A stretch of 64,000 nucleotides of DNA from Nocardia jiangxiensis NBRC 101359 (lineage in GTDB: Bacteria > Actinomycetota > Actinomycetes > Mycobacteriales > Mycobacteriaceae). The translations under genes were made by a program, and so were the position numbers. The stretch spans positions 157,862-221,861 of the forward strand of contig NZ_BAGB01000062.1 in the NCBI RefSeq assembly GCF_000308615.1, written 5' to 3'. The notes beneath the pieces are model-generated. The model made no database searches and was not told the DNA's origin. It saw only the letters and a program-made list of their open reading frames with translations. Numbering within the stretch: position 1 is the stretch's first letter; every line of letters starts with the position of its first letter. Shown here piece by piece: positions 48,402 through 56,927 of this stretch.

Positions 48402-49367
48402 TCAGACCAGCGACAACGCGATGCCGTCGAGAATGTCGTGCTCGCTGACGATCAGCTCACTGATCCCCGCCCGGCGAGCCAGATCGTCCGCCAGCACCTC
48501 GGCGATCACCGCACCGCCGCCGATCACATCGACCCGGCCGGGATGCATCGGGCCCAGAGCCGCGCGCTCGTCGTGATTCATGCCGATCAGCCGATGGCAG
48601 ACCGTCCGGAGTTCATCGAGGCTCAACCGAGTGAGATGCACCTTCTCCGAATCGTATTCGGGCAGGTCGAGAGCGACCGCGGCGATCGTGGTCATGGTTC
48701 CGGCGACGCCGACCCAGGTGTGCGCACGTTCCACCGGCACCACGCCGAACGCCTGAGCCAACCGCTGCTCGGCGAAGAACCGCGCGGAGACGACCTCTTC
48801 GGGGGTCGGCGGGTTGCCGTGCAGATGACGTTCGGTCAGGCGCACACAGCCGATATCGGCCGAGTAGGCCGCCTGCACACCCCGGGCATCGCCGAGGACG
48901 ACCTCGGTGGATCCGCCGCCCAGATCGACGACCACGAAAGGCCCTTCGGCACTGGACAATTCACCGACCGCACCGGCGAAGGAGAGCCGGGCCTCCTCGT
49001 CGCCGGTGATCACCTCGGCCTGCGCGCCCGGAACCACACGCCCCAATTCCGTTGCGGTCATGGCGAAGAAGTCGTCGCGATTGCGGGCATCGCGGGTGGC
49101 TGAGGTCGCGACCATGCGAACCGTGGAGACCCCGGCATCACGCATGAGATCCACGTAATCGTGCAGGGCGACGCGCGTGCGTTCGATCGCCTCCGGATTC
49201 AGCTCGCCGGTGGCGTCCACGCCCTGGCCCAGCCGCACGATGCGCATCTCCCGATGCAGATCGGTCAGCCGCGGCCGATCCGACGACCCGGCAGCCACGT
49301 CGGCGATCAGCAATCGGATCGAATTGGTGCCGCAATCGACCGCACCCACCCGGTCATTCGTCGCCAT
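48402..49367 (-). CDS. ppx: Exopolyphosphatase/pppGpp phosphohydrolase (Ppx/GppA)
   Basis: A 321-residue ASKHA-fold enzyme. Phosphate 1 motif GAVDCGTNSIRLLIADV (about residues 8-24), FVVVDLGGGSTEVVLG (about 143-158) and VGVAGTMTTIAAV (about 219-231) are the nucleotide and phosphate loops. The length, without the extra C-terminal domains of E. coli Ppx, matches actinobacterial Ppx1/Ppx2. It cleaves polyphosphate and may act on pppGpp. It overlaps the DUF501 gene by 14 bases and is the last gene of the eno-ftsB-DUF501-ppx block, the same order as Rv1023-Rv1026 in Mycobacterium tuberculosis. Confidence 0.93.
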   Translation of the reverse strand: MATNDRVGAVDCGTNSIRLLIADVAAGSSDRPRLTDLHREMRIVRLGQGVDATGELNPEAIERTRVALHDYVDLMRDAGVSTVRMVATSATRDARNRDDFFAMTATELGRVVPGAQAEVITGDEEARLSFAGAVGELSSAEGPFVVVDLGGGSTEVVLGDARGVQAAYSADIGCVRLTERHLHGNPPTPEEVVSARFFAEQRLAQAFGVVPVERAHTWVGVAGTMTTIAAVALDLPEYDSEKVHLTRLSLDELRTVCHRLIGMNHDERAALGPMHPGRVDVIGGGAVIAEVLADDLARRAGISELIVSEHDILDGIALSLV

Positions 49368-49905
49368 CCGAGCCTCCTGTCGAATCCGCCTGGTACTGCT
49401 CGTATTTCGGCCAATCGGCCGGGATCGCGGTGCCGCGCAGCCGACCCTCGGCGGCCAGCGCGACCGCCTCGTCGCCGAACGGATTCACCCCGGGCCCCTT
49501 GGCCAGGGCGTGCGCGATCAGCACATGCAGGCATTTGACCCGCTCGGGCATGCCGCCGCCGCTGAAATCGGTGTCCAGCGATTCGATGGCGTCACGCTCG
49601 GCCAGATAGCTCTCGTGGGCGCGACGATAGGCGGCCGCGAGCGCCGGATCGGTCGCGATCCGCTCGGTCATCCCGCGCATCAGGCCCTCGGCCTCCTGAC
49701 GGCTGGCCTCGGCGGTCAGGCGCGGATCGGTCAAGTAGTACAGGGTCGGGAACGGGGTTCCGTCAGGAAGCCGGGGTGCGGTCTTCACCACCGCGGGCTG
49801 CCCGTCCGGAGTGCGATAGGCGATGGCGAGGACGCCGCGCGGCGAACGGCCCAGCTGCCGGGCGACGATCTCGAGATCGGCGTCGCTGGGTGGAGTGTCG
49901 GTCAC
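49354..49905 (-). CDS. DUF501 family protein
   Basis: A 183-residue soluble protein. LGRSPRGVLAIAYRTPDGQP, then PFPTLYYLTDPRL and GGMPERVKCLHVLIAHALAKG are the conserved DUF501 blocks seen in every actinobacterial homologue (Rv1025). The conserved Cys-Leu-His and Arg residues suggest an enzyme, but no reaction is known. GTG at 49905 has GGAAGGA upstream and overlaps the previous stop (GTGA). Its place between ftsB-like and ppx genes is widely conserved. Confidence 0.9.
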   Translation of the reverse strand: MTDTPPSDADLEIVARQLGRSPRGVLAIAYRTPDGQPAVVKTAPRLPDGTPFPTLYYLTDPRLTAEASRQEAEGLMRGMTERIATDPALAAAYRRAHESYLAERDAIESLDTDFSGGGMPERVKCLHVLIAHALAKGPGVNPFGDEAVALAAEGRLRGTAIPADWPKYEQYQADSTGGSDGDE

Positions 49906-50573
49906 CGGGGGTGTCCTTCCGGGGTCGAGGGTGGCGGCGTGCCGGTCTGCGGCGCGGCCGCCGGAACCGGTTGCGGGTTGTTCATGCTGCGCCACAGCTC
50001 GGTGTACCAGGGGTCGAGTTTGCGGGGTGCGGCGGTCGGAGTGGGCACCGCGGGTTGTTCGATACCGGGGACCTGCACGACGTACGCGGTGTCCCCCGGC
50101 ATCACCAGCCGCAGCCGCTCGCGCGCCTCGGACTTGATGTACGCGGGATCCTGTTGCTGGGCACGGCGATCGCGCAGGCGGGCCACGTTGTCCTCGAGGT
50201 CGCGGCGCTGCTGGGCCAGCTGGGTCGCCTCGGCGCGCTGGCTCAGATAGGTGCGCATCGGCACCGCCAAGGTCAGCGCCAGCGCACAGAGCACCGCCGC
50301 CAGCAGCACCGCACGTCCGGTCGACAGCCCGAGGAACCGGTGCTCGCGCCTGTCCTTCGCCTTGCGGGCGGCGGTGCGCCGGGACGAATTCTGCGCGGCG
50401 AGACCGGATTCGGACCTCGAACCCGAGGTCCTGCGCTGCACGGGCCGCTTGCCCGCGGCCGTGCGGGCCGGAGGCGTGGAGACGTTCCGTTCCGGACGGG
50501 AATGGGCCGACCGCGACGAGCGGCGGTCACCACGTCCGCCCGGACTGGTGCCGCGCGCCCGCCGTTCGGTCAT
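49902..50573 (-). CDS. ftsB: FtsB/DivIC-type septum formation protein
   Basis: A 223-residue single-pass protein. A long basic, disordered cytosolic N-terminus (about 85 residues, rich in Arg and Ser) precedes the membrane segment (RAVLLAAVLCALALTLAVP, about 87-105). A coiled coil (QRAEATQLAQQRRDLEDNVA and following) and EARERLRLVMPGDTAYVV, the DivIC signature, come next. It then has a Pro-rich tail. It should act in the FtsQ-FtsL-FtsB divisome complex. The extended N-terminus is typical of actinobacteria (Rv1024). It is 37 bases downstream of eno in the same operon. Confidence 0.87.
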   Translation of the reverse strand: MTERRARGTSPGGRGDRRSSRSAHSRPERNVSTPPARTAAGKRPVQRRTSGSRSESGLAAQNSSRRTAARKAKDRREHRFLGLSTGRAVLLAAVLCALALTLAVPMRTYLSQRAEATQLAQQRRDLEDNVARLRDRRAQQQDPAYIKSEARERLRLVMPGDTAYVVQVPGIEQPAVPTPTAAPRKLDPWYTELWRSMNNPQPVPAAAPQTGTPPPSTPEGHPR

Positions 50574-50610
50574 CTCTCACACCTCCGCCGCCACAACGAC
50601 TCCGACGGTA

Positions 50611-51900
50611 CTATCCCTCGACGGCAAAGCGCGGGAACGCAACGTCCCCGGAGTAGCGGGCCGAATCGCCCAGCGCGTCCTCGATGCGCAGCAGCTGGTT
50701 GTACTTGGCGACGCGCTCACTGCGGGCCGGGGCGCCGGTCTTGATCTGACCGCTGCCGACCGCGACGGCCAGATCCGCGATGGTGGTGTCCTCGGTCTCG
50801 CCCGAACGGTGGCTCATCATGGTCTTGTAGCCGTTGCGGTGGGCCAGGTCGACCGCGTCCAGGGTCTCGGTCAACGTGCCGATCTGATTCACCTTGACCA
50901 GCAACGCATTCGCCGCACCCTTGGCGATGCCGTCCTCGAGGCGCTCCGGGTTGGTGACGAACAGGTCGTCGCCGACGATCTGGATCTTGTCGCCGATCTC
51001 GTCGGTCAGCGAGACCCAGCCCGCCCAGTCGTCCTCGGACAGCGGATCCTCGATGGAGACCAGCGGGTACGCCGTGAGCAGCTCGTTGTAGAAAGCCGTC
51101 ATCTCCTCGGCGGTGCGCACCGAACCCTCGAAGGTGTAGCCGGTTCCGGCGGTGTAGAACTCGGTGGCCGCGACGTCCAGGGCCAGCGCGACCTCGCTGC
51201 CGACCTTGTACCCGGCCTTGCCGATCGCGGCGGCGATCAGATCCAGCGCCTCGCGGGTGCCGCCGGCCAGATCGGGGGCGAAACCACCCTCGTCGCCCAG
51301 ACCGGTGGACAGGCCCTTGGCCTTCAGCTCGGCCTTGAGCGCGTGGTAGACCTCCGCACCCCAGCGCAGCGCCTCCCGGAAGGTGGGCGCGCCGATCGGC
51401 GCGATCATGAACTCCTGCACGTCGACGCTGGTGTCGGCGTGGGCGCCACCGTTGAGGATGTTCATCATCGGCACCGGCAGCACATGCGCGTTGGGGCCGC
51501 CCAGGTAACGGAACAGCTCCAGGCCCGAGGACTCCGCGGCGGCGCGAGCCACCGCGAGCGAGACGCCCAGCAGCGCGTTCGCGCCCAGGCGGGACTTGTC
51601 CGGGGTGCCGTCCAGATCCAGCAGGACCTGGTCGACGGTGCGCTGCTCGACCGCGTCCAGGCCGATCACGGCCGGCGCGATCTCGTCGAGGACACCCTCG
51701 ACGGCCTTGTGCACACCCTTGCCGCCGTACCGCTCACCCCCGTCGCGCAGCTCCACCGCCTCGTGCTCACCGGTGGATGCACCGGAGGGCACAGCAGCGC
51801 GGGTGAGCGTGCCGTCGTCGAGAGCGATCTCGACCTCGACGGTGGGGTTTCCGCGCGAATCCAGGATCTCGCGAGCTCCGACCTGTTCGATGATGGCCAC
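50611..51900 (-). CDS. eno: Enolase
   Basis: A 429-residue enolase converting 2-phosphoglycerate to phosphoenolpyruvate. Recognised blocks: GAREILDSRGNPTVEVEIAL at the N-terminus, SGASTGEHEAVELRD (substrate loop), GDEGGFAPDLAGG (catalytic Glu region), SIEDPLSEDDWAGW (metal-binding acidic residues), the C-terminal KVNQIGTLTETLDAV with catalytic Lys, and MMSHRSGETEDT. Length is normal. GTG at 51900 (VAIIEQVG) fits the usual MAIIEQV start, with GAAGGAG about 10 bases before it. Confidence 0.97.
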   Translation of the reverse strand: MAIIEQVGAREILDSRGNPTVEVEIALDDGTLTRAAVPSGASTGEHEAVELRDGGERYGGKGVHKAVEGVLDEIAPAVIGLDAVEQRTVDQVLLDLDGTPDKSRLGANALLGVSLAVARAAAESSGLELFRYLGGPNAHVLPVPMMNILNGGAHADTSVDVQEFMIAPIGAPTFREALRWGAEVYHALKAELKAKGLSTGLGDEGGFAPDLAGGTREALDLIAAAIGKAGYKVGSEVALALDVAATEFYTAGTGYTFEGSVRTAEEMTAFYNELLTAYPLVSIEDPLSEDDWAGWVSLTDEIGDKIQIVGDDLFVTNPERLEDGIAKGAANALLVKVNQIGTLTETLDAVDLAHRNGYKTMMSHRSGETEDTTIADLAVAVGSGQIKTGAPARSERVAKYNQLLRIEDALGDSARYSGDVAFPRFAVEG

Positions 51901-52451
51901 GAAAACGACACTCCTTCGGCAGCAACGACGGTCCTGCTCACCGCCGTTCATGAGCAGGTCGCACGGCAATCCCGTGCAGAGCGAGCCTAGCCCAGGCAAT
52001 CAGCGCCCACCCGAACCACATGCCCACCAGCACCGCTTACCTGCATAAGCACCCGCAGCAGCCCACCACAACGCGTGCGGATCCACGCATCCAGTGCGAC
52101 ATCCGCCCCGCCCGCAGCGCCGCGCTACAACCACCTCGAACGTACTCACGGCGAAGCGTCGCCGACCCGCTGGCACTCGCTCGCGAAGCGAAAGGCTCAG
52201 CACCCACCCGAAACGTGCAGGGCCTCGCTACCAACTACCCCGAACGTGCTCAGCGGCGAAGCGTCTCCGTCCGGCTGGTAGTCGCCCGCGAAGCGAAAGG
52301 CTCAACAAGGCCAACCCCGAGGTTTTCGGCGCGGGCTCGTCGCTGTGCCCTCGAAGCGCATGGCCGAAGGCCGAGTCTCGAGGGCGCAGCGACGAGCCTT
52401 ACAGCGCCGAAAACCCGCCGCAGCGAAGCGGAGGCCGAAAATTCAGCGAAA
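51901..52451. repeat. Repeat-dense intergenic region between eno and lpqU
   Basis: No gene is supported. It holds two direct repeats of about 63 bases (52137-52199 and 52241-52304; shared blocks GGCGAAGCGTC and CGCGAAGCGAAAGGCTCA) and one very large hairpin (52321-52415). GCGAAGCG occurs at least five times. The pattern suggests a family of interspersed repeats with REP-like palindromes. The eno promoter must lie at its right-hand edge (about 51901-52000). Confidence 0.7.
52321..52415. repeat. Long imperfect palindrome (33 paired bases)
   Basis: GGTTTTCGGCGC (52321-52332) pairs exactly with GCGCCGAAAACC (52404-52415), and 52334-52354 (GGCTCGTCGCTGTGCCC...) pairs with 52378-52398 with one G-T wobble. 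The 23-base loop carries its own small GGCC-GAA-GGCC stem. A 5-base bulge separates the two helices on the right arm. Confidence 0.8.
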
Positions 52452-53207
52452 TTACGGGTGTCTGCCGATGCTGTAAGCGGCGGCGTCGCGGCGGACCTCG
52501 GCCATGTATGCGGTGGATTGGTTGTAGGTGAGCAATGCCTTCTGCCAGCCTGCGGCGGTGGACAGGTTGCCGCCACTCACGCACAGGTAGCGTGCGGCGG
52601 TCAGGGCCGCGTCATCGATGCTGTCCGGATCGGCGACGCCGTCGCCGTTGGCATCCACGCCCCAGCGGCGCCAGGTCTCGGGCAGGAACTGGAACGGGCC
52701 CATCGCGCGGGCGTACACCGAGCTGCCTGTGCGCGCGGTGGCCTCCTCGTCGAGAATCTTTGCCACGCCGGGTGATCCGTCCAGCGGGATACCGCGAATC
52801 GGCGGTGTGACCCGGCCGTCGGACTCGATGTGCGCGCCGCCGTGACTGCCGTGCCGACTCTCCACGTTCGCGATCCCGGCCAGGGTGGTCCAGCCGATTC
52901 CGCAGTCCGGCCGCGAACGGGCCAGCACGGCCGCGGCGTAACCGTATGCCTCCAAAGCCATCACGGGGATGTTCAGCGCATCGGATCGATCGGCGGCCCA
53001 GCCGTGCAACTGCCCGGCGGTGCGCCCGGGTGCGTCCAGATCGATCGCCGGAACCGCCGCGCCGGGCCCGGGCGGAATTCCGTCCGGGATCGGCGGGAGG
53101 TGTTCGCCCACTCCGCACCCGGACAGCACGAGAACCGCCGCGACGAGGGCGAACACGCCGACGCGAGCAGCTGCAACGACGCGACCACCGGTCCTCGCAC
53201 CACACAC
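52452..53207 (-). CDS. lpqU: Lytic transglycosylase lipoprotein (LpqU-like)
   Basis: A 251-residue lipoprotein with signal peptide and lipobox VLSGC (Cys about residue 31). The SLT/MltB-type catalytic domain follows: Glu in LAGIANVESRHGSHGGAHI (about 114), RAMGPFQFLPETWRRWG (about 167-183), DSIDDAALTAARYLCVSGG and AVLTYNQS-like LLTYNQSTAYM near the C-terminus. It cleaves peptidoglycan glycan strands to anhydro-muropeptides. M. tuberculosis lpqU (Rv1022) is also next to eno. The start (GTG 53207) is uncertain. Confidence 0.88.
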   Translation of the reverse strand: MCGARTGGRVVAAARVGVFALVAAVLVLSGCGVGEHLPPIPDGIPPGPGAAVPAIDLDAPGRTAGQLHGWAADRSDALNIPVMALEAYGYAAAVLARSRPDCGIGWTTLAGIANVESRHGSHGGAHIESDGRVTPPIRGIPLDGSPGVAKILDEEATARTGSSVYARAMGPFQFLPETWRRWGVDANGDGVADPDSIDDAALTAARYLCVSGGNLSTAAGWQKALLTYNQSTAYMAEVRRDAAAYSIGRHP

Positions 53208-53298
53208 TCCACCATCATCCAGATGCGTTGATCCGGGCGCCGATCCGCTACGGTGATCTCTGTTTGTCGCGATGTGGGTTGGCTATCTTAACTCGCAC

Positions 53299-53323
53299 TT
53301 ATTAGGTAAGGCTTGCTTAATAA
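53299..53323 (+). promoter_or_regulatory. IdeR/DtxR-type iron box
   Basis: TTAGGTAAGGCTTGCTTAA (53302-53320) matches 15 of 19 positions of the IdeR consensus TTAGGTTAGGCTAACCTAA, flanked by TTATTA and TTAATAA that extend the symmetry. It lies about 75 bases before the oxygenase start and predicts iron repression of the downstream genes. Confidence 0.75.
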
Positions 53324-53396
53324 GGTTGAAGCGACTACCTTCGCAGACGAGTGGTCCTCCCGATGCTTCACCATGCCTCGCAGAAGGGAATCCCTG

Positions 53397-54554
53397 GTGA
53401 ATCACGTTCTTTGCGAACGTAACCCGCACCACCCCGTCGACACCGCACCCCGTCGTTCCCCCGACGAACCGATCGAGCGCCGCACGCTCACCGCGTCCGC
53501 GGCACACGCCGTGCACACCGCGGCCACTGAGATCGCCGTCACATTTCGCGCGATGCCGGGTGTGTCCGAGCAGGCGTGTCGCACCCTCGCCGATCCGCGA
53601 CTGATCGACCTCGTCGACGCGCGCGCCACCGAGTTACCCGAATCCGTGCGCAGCGCCGTGCGCCCGCCCGCGACCCGCGCCGGAGCAGCCGTGCTCACCG
53701 GATTACCGCTGCTCGACGACGATCTCGGCCCGACTCCGCAGGATTGGCGCGAGGCCGCGGCCTGGAGTGGGGATCCCGCACGCGGCCGGGCATCGTTCCG
53801 GCTGGACGTCACCATGTTGCTGCTGGCCCGCAGCGCGGGCGAGCCGTTCGGCTGGCAGGGGCAGCAGGGCGGACGACTGGTCAACAACATCCTCCCCTCG
53901 CCCGGTCACGAACACGAGCAGTCCGGCGCGAGCAGCACCACGCTGCTGTGCCCGCACACCGAGGACGCGTTCCACCCCCAGCGGGCGCATCTGCTCATGC
54001 TGGGCTGCCTGCGCAATCCGGACCGGGTGGGCACGACGGTGTCCTCGGTCCGCCAGGTGGGCCTGAACGAGGCGCAGCGCCACCTGCTCGGTCATCCGCG
54101 CCTGCCGATCCTGCCGGATGTGTCCTACGGCACCGACTTTCACAGTTATCCGGCCGCGCCGATCGCCACGGTCGGCGGCGACGAGTCACATCCCACGCTG
54201 CGTTACGACCCGGCCTACACCCCGCTCGACGACGCCGACGACGAATTCCGCAGCGCCTACGACCATCTCGGCGCGGAGCTCGAAAGGGTCTGTCACACAG
54301 CCGTTCTGGATCCGGGTGAGCTGCTGCTGGTCGACAACGACGTCGTGGTGCACGGCCGGGTACCGTTCACCCCGCGCTACGACGGCACCGATCGCTGGCT
54401 CAAACGGGTGAACGTGCGCCTGGCGCGCGACCGCCCGGCCGCCGAGTCGGCGGAAAATGGCTACGGACAACGTACGGTCACCCCGTTCGGCGGGAGGACC
54501 GGCACCCGTGGCGCACCAGGCCACGGGCAGACAGAGGCCGCAGACGACCAGTGA
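53397..54554 (+). CDS. Fe(II)/2-oxoglutarate-dependent oxygenase (clavaminate synthase/arginine hydroxylase-like)
   Basis: A 385-residue TauD-fold oxygenase. The metal motif is LCPHTEDAFHPQRAHLLML (His and Glu near residues 182-184), and the distal His is in LLLVDNDVVVHGRVPF (about 323). The 2-oxoglutarate Arg is probably in the following RWLKRVNVRLARD. The arrangement, 'HTEDAFHP.RAH', resembles the AsnO/VioC group that hydroxylates the beta carbon of free amino acids. It is the first gene after the iron box. GTG at 53397 has AAGGG about 8 bases upstream; in-frame ATG at 53373 is possible. Substrate is unknown; an amino acid made by the next genes is plausible. The last 35 residues are Gly/Thr-rich and likely disordered. 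Confidence 0.8.
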   Translation: MNHVLCERNPHHPVDTAPRRSPDEPIERRTLTASAAHAVHTAATEIAVTFRAMPGVSEQACRTLADPRLIDLVDARATELPESVRSAVRPPATRAGAAVLTGLPLLDDDLGPTPQDWREAAAWSGDPARGRASFRLDVTMLLLARSAGEPFGWQGQQGGRLVNNILPSPGHEHEQSGASSTTLLCPHTEDAFHPQRAHLLMLGCLRNPDRVGTTVSSVRQVGLNEAQRHLLGHPRLPILPDVSYGTDFHSYPAAPIATVGGDESHPTLRYDPAYTPLDDADDEFRSAYDHLGAELERVCHTAVLDPGELLLVDNDVVVHGRVPFTPRYDGTDRWLKRVNVRLARDRPAAESAENGYGQRTVTPFGGRTGTRGAPGHGQTEAADDQ

Positions 54555-54567
54555 ACCGAGGATTGCC

Positions 54568-55557
54568 GTGAGTACCCGAACCACACCGCTGCGTGTGCTC
54601 AGCCGCAGCGACCTAGCAGACGTCCCGATCACTCCCGTTGCCGTGGTGCGCGCGGTCGAGGAGGCGTATCTGGCTCTGGCAGCGCAAGAGTCGGACAATC
54701 CGCGCAAGCTCAGCGTGGCCCATCCGGACGGCTGGTCGGTGGCGTACGCCATGCTGGGCCGGGACGGGCGACGTCGTGTGGTCGCGATGAAGACCTCGTA
54801 CAAATTCGATCCCAGTCACGACCGCAGCACCAAGCGCTACTACACCACCATCACCCTGTACGACGACGCGACCGGTATGCCGATCGCGATGATGGACTGT
54901 GCCCGGGTGGGCGCGTTGCGCACTCCGGCGGTGTCCTCGCTGCTGGTTCGGGAGACGATCCGTCCGGGCGCGCGCAGCGTACTACTCATCGGCACCGGCA
55001 CCCAGGGGCGAAATGCGTTGCCGCACCTGCTCGCGGCGAATCCGCAACTGGACAAGCTGATGCTCTACGGCACTCATCCGGAGGGTCTGAAGGCGGTGCA
55101 CGAGTACCTCGCCGCCCACAATCCGCAGCTGGAACTGAAGGACGTGGCCGATCCGCGCGAGGCCGCCCGCACCGCCGACGTGGTGCTGGCCACCGCGGGG
55201 CCGGGCACCTCGGTCGCCCTCGAATCCACCGATCTGGCACCGGGTTCCACGGCGGTGCTGGTCGGTTACGGCCTGGCCCCCTCGACGCTGGTGGACGCCG
55301 ATCGCGTGATCGCGACCAGCGCTCAGCAGATGTCGCTCACCGGAACCGATATGGCGGGCCCGGACGGGCGGCTGCGCGGCGTCGATGCCGAGCTGCCGCA
55401 GATCCTGAGCCGCCGCGTCGACGGCCGCACCAGCGACGACCAGCACATCTTCGTCTACAACAGCGGTCTGGTGCTCACCGATATCGCGGTCGCGCACGCC
55501 CTCGCCGAGCGGGCGATCGCCGACGGGCGCGGTACGGAGGTGGCCCTGTGGGATTGA
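54568..55557 (+). CDS. Ornithine cyclodeaminase-fold dehydrogenase, SbnB-like
   Basis: A 329-residue mu-crystallin/OCD family protein. KLSVAHPDGWSVAYAMLGRD and VVAMKTSYKFDP (Lys near 74) are substrate-binding parts. The Rossmann motif is SVLLIGTGTQGRNALPHLLA (about 134-153), followed by ADVVLATAGPGTS. SbnB in Staphylococcus oxidatively splits the ACEGA intermediate to release L-2,3-diaminopropionate and 2-oxoglutarate, working with SbnA. The SbnA-like partner is encoded two genes later. A start GTG at 54568 lies 13 bases after the oxygenase. Its stop overlaps the next gene by 10 bases. The alternative, a plain ornithine cyclodeaminase, is less likely given the partner. Confidence 0.82.
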   Translation: MSTRTTPLRVLSRSDLADVPITPVAVVRAVEEAYLALAAQESDNPRKLSVAHPDGWSVAYAMLGRDGRRRVVAMKTSYKFDPSHDRSTKRYYTTITLYDDATGMPIAMMDCARVGALRTPAVSSLLVRETIRPGARSVLLIGTGTQGRNALPHLLAANPQLDKLMLYGTHPEGLKAVHEYLAAHNPQLELKDVADPREAARTADVVLATAGPGTSVALESTDLAPGSTAVLVGYGLAPSTLVDADRVIATSAQQMSLTGTDMAGPDGRLRGVDAELPQILSRRVDGRTSDDQHIFVYNSGLVLTDIAVAHALAERAIADGRGTEVALWD

Positions 55558-56867
55558 GCATCGTCGCTCCGGCGATGCCCGCCCATCGCGACGAATGGGA
55601 ACTGCGCCTGCTGGCGGATCCGGATCTGCTGCGGGACATCGCATTCGCCGTCGGCGGGCCTTTCCACGTGATGTACCCCGAACGGGTCGGCGACAATGTC
55701 GACGGCTTTCGGGCGGCGTTCGCACAGGCCGGTGTGGACGGTGCGATCTTCTACGGCAAGAAGGCCAACAAGGCCGCCTGTGTGGTCCGCGCATGCGCCG
55801 AACACGGTGCGGGAGTGGATGTCTCGAGTATCGGCGAGCTGAGTTCCGCGCTGACGCAGGGCATTCGGGGCGAGGAGCTGATGGTGACCGGCCCGGCGAA
55901 GTCGCCGGAACTGCTGTGGCTGGCCACCCGGCACGGTGCGCTCATCGCCGTCGACGCGCCGGACGAGTTGGACGGGCTCGTGCGCGCGGGCCTGCCCGCC
56001 CGGGTACTGCTGCGGATGCTGCCGCCGGGATCGACCAGCCGCTTCGGGATGACCGAGGCCGAACTCGACGCGGCGTTGCGGCGCACCGATCTCGGGCCGA
56101 TCACGGTGGAGGGCTTCAGCTTTCACCTGTCCGGTTACGATCCGATCGCGCGCGCGGAGCTGGCCGTCACCCTGATCGAACGGTGCCGCGGCGCCCGCGA
56201 GCAGGGCCATCGTGCGGGGACCATCTCCATCGGCGGCGGATTCGCCGTGGACTATCTGAGCGAAGGGACCTGGCAGGATTTCCTCGCCGACTCGGACCCG
56301 CGGCGATTCCACGCGGACAAACGATTCGACTCCTACTATCCGTATCACGCCGAATGCCCCGGCCCGGACATGCTGCGCGCGATCCTGCGGCACGGGAATC
56401 TGGCGCAGCGCCTGCGCGAGAACGAGATCCGCCTGGCCATCGAGCCCGGACGCGCCCTGCTCGATCGGGCGGGCAGCACCGTATTCCGCGTGCAGGGAGC
56501 GAAAATCCGGTCCGCGCACGATGATTCGTATCAGCTGCTCACCGTCGACGGGACCAGTCTGAGCCTGTCCGAGCAGTGGTTCGACAGCGAATACCTGCCC
56601 GATCCGACGCTGTGGCCCGATCGGCCGGGCGTCCCGACAGCGGCCAGCGTCGGCGCGGCCACCTGCCTGGAATCGGACATGCTCAGCTGGCGGCGCATAC
56701 CGCTGCCCCGAGCCGCCGAGCTCGGCGATCTGCTCGTCTACCCGAATACCGCCGGCTACCAGATGGATTCGAACGAGTCGGCGTTCCACCAGCTGCCCAT
56801 CCCGCCGAAAGTGGTGCTGTACGACACTTCCGACGGACAGTTCCGCTGGACGCTCGACACTCGATGA
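55548..56867 (+). CDS. Fold-type III PLP enzyme (Orn/DAP/Arg decarboxylase 2 family, SbnH/Y4yA-like)
   Basis: A 439-residue alanine-racemase-fold enzyme. The PLP Lys is in AIFYGKKANKAACVVRAC (about residue 66), the Gly-rich phosphate loop is TISIGGGFAVDY (about 226-237), and the C-terminal barrel has a CLESDMLSWRR motif (Cys near residue 374) and YPNTAGYQMDSNESAFH. It belongs with Y4yA-type and SbnH-type decarboxylases. SbnH decarboxylates citryl-diaminopropionate in staphyloferrin B synthesis. Here no siderophore synthetase is present, so the true substrate is open. The GTG start overlaps the SbnB-like stop, implying coupled synthesis. Confidence 0.8.
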   Translation: MGLSIVAPAMPAHRDEWELRLLADPDLLRDIAFAVGGPFHVMYPERVGDNVDGFRAAFAQAGVDGAIFYGKKANKAACVVRACAEHGAGVDVSSIGELSSALTQGIRGEELMVTGPAKSPELLWLATRHGALIAVDAPDELDGLVRAGLPARVLLRMLPPGSTSRFGMTEAELDAALRRTDLGPITVEGFSFHLSGYDPIARAELAVTLIERCRGAREQGHRAGTISIGGGFAVDYLSEGTWQDFLADSDPRRFHADKRFDSYYPYHAECPGPDMLRAILRHGNLAQRLRENEIRLAIEPGRALLDRAGSTVFRVQGAKIRSAHDDSYQLLTVDGTSLSLSEQWFDSEYLPDPTLWPDRPGVPTAASVGAATCLESDMLSWRRIPLPRAAELGDLLVYPNTAGYQMDSNESAFHQLPIPPKVVLYDTSDGQFRWTLDTR

Positions 56868-56927
56868 ACGCCCGGCACACCCCCATATCACCGTAATTTC
56901 ACCGCACCCTGGACCGAGGAGACCCGA

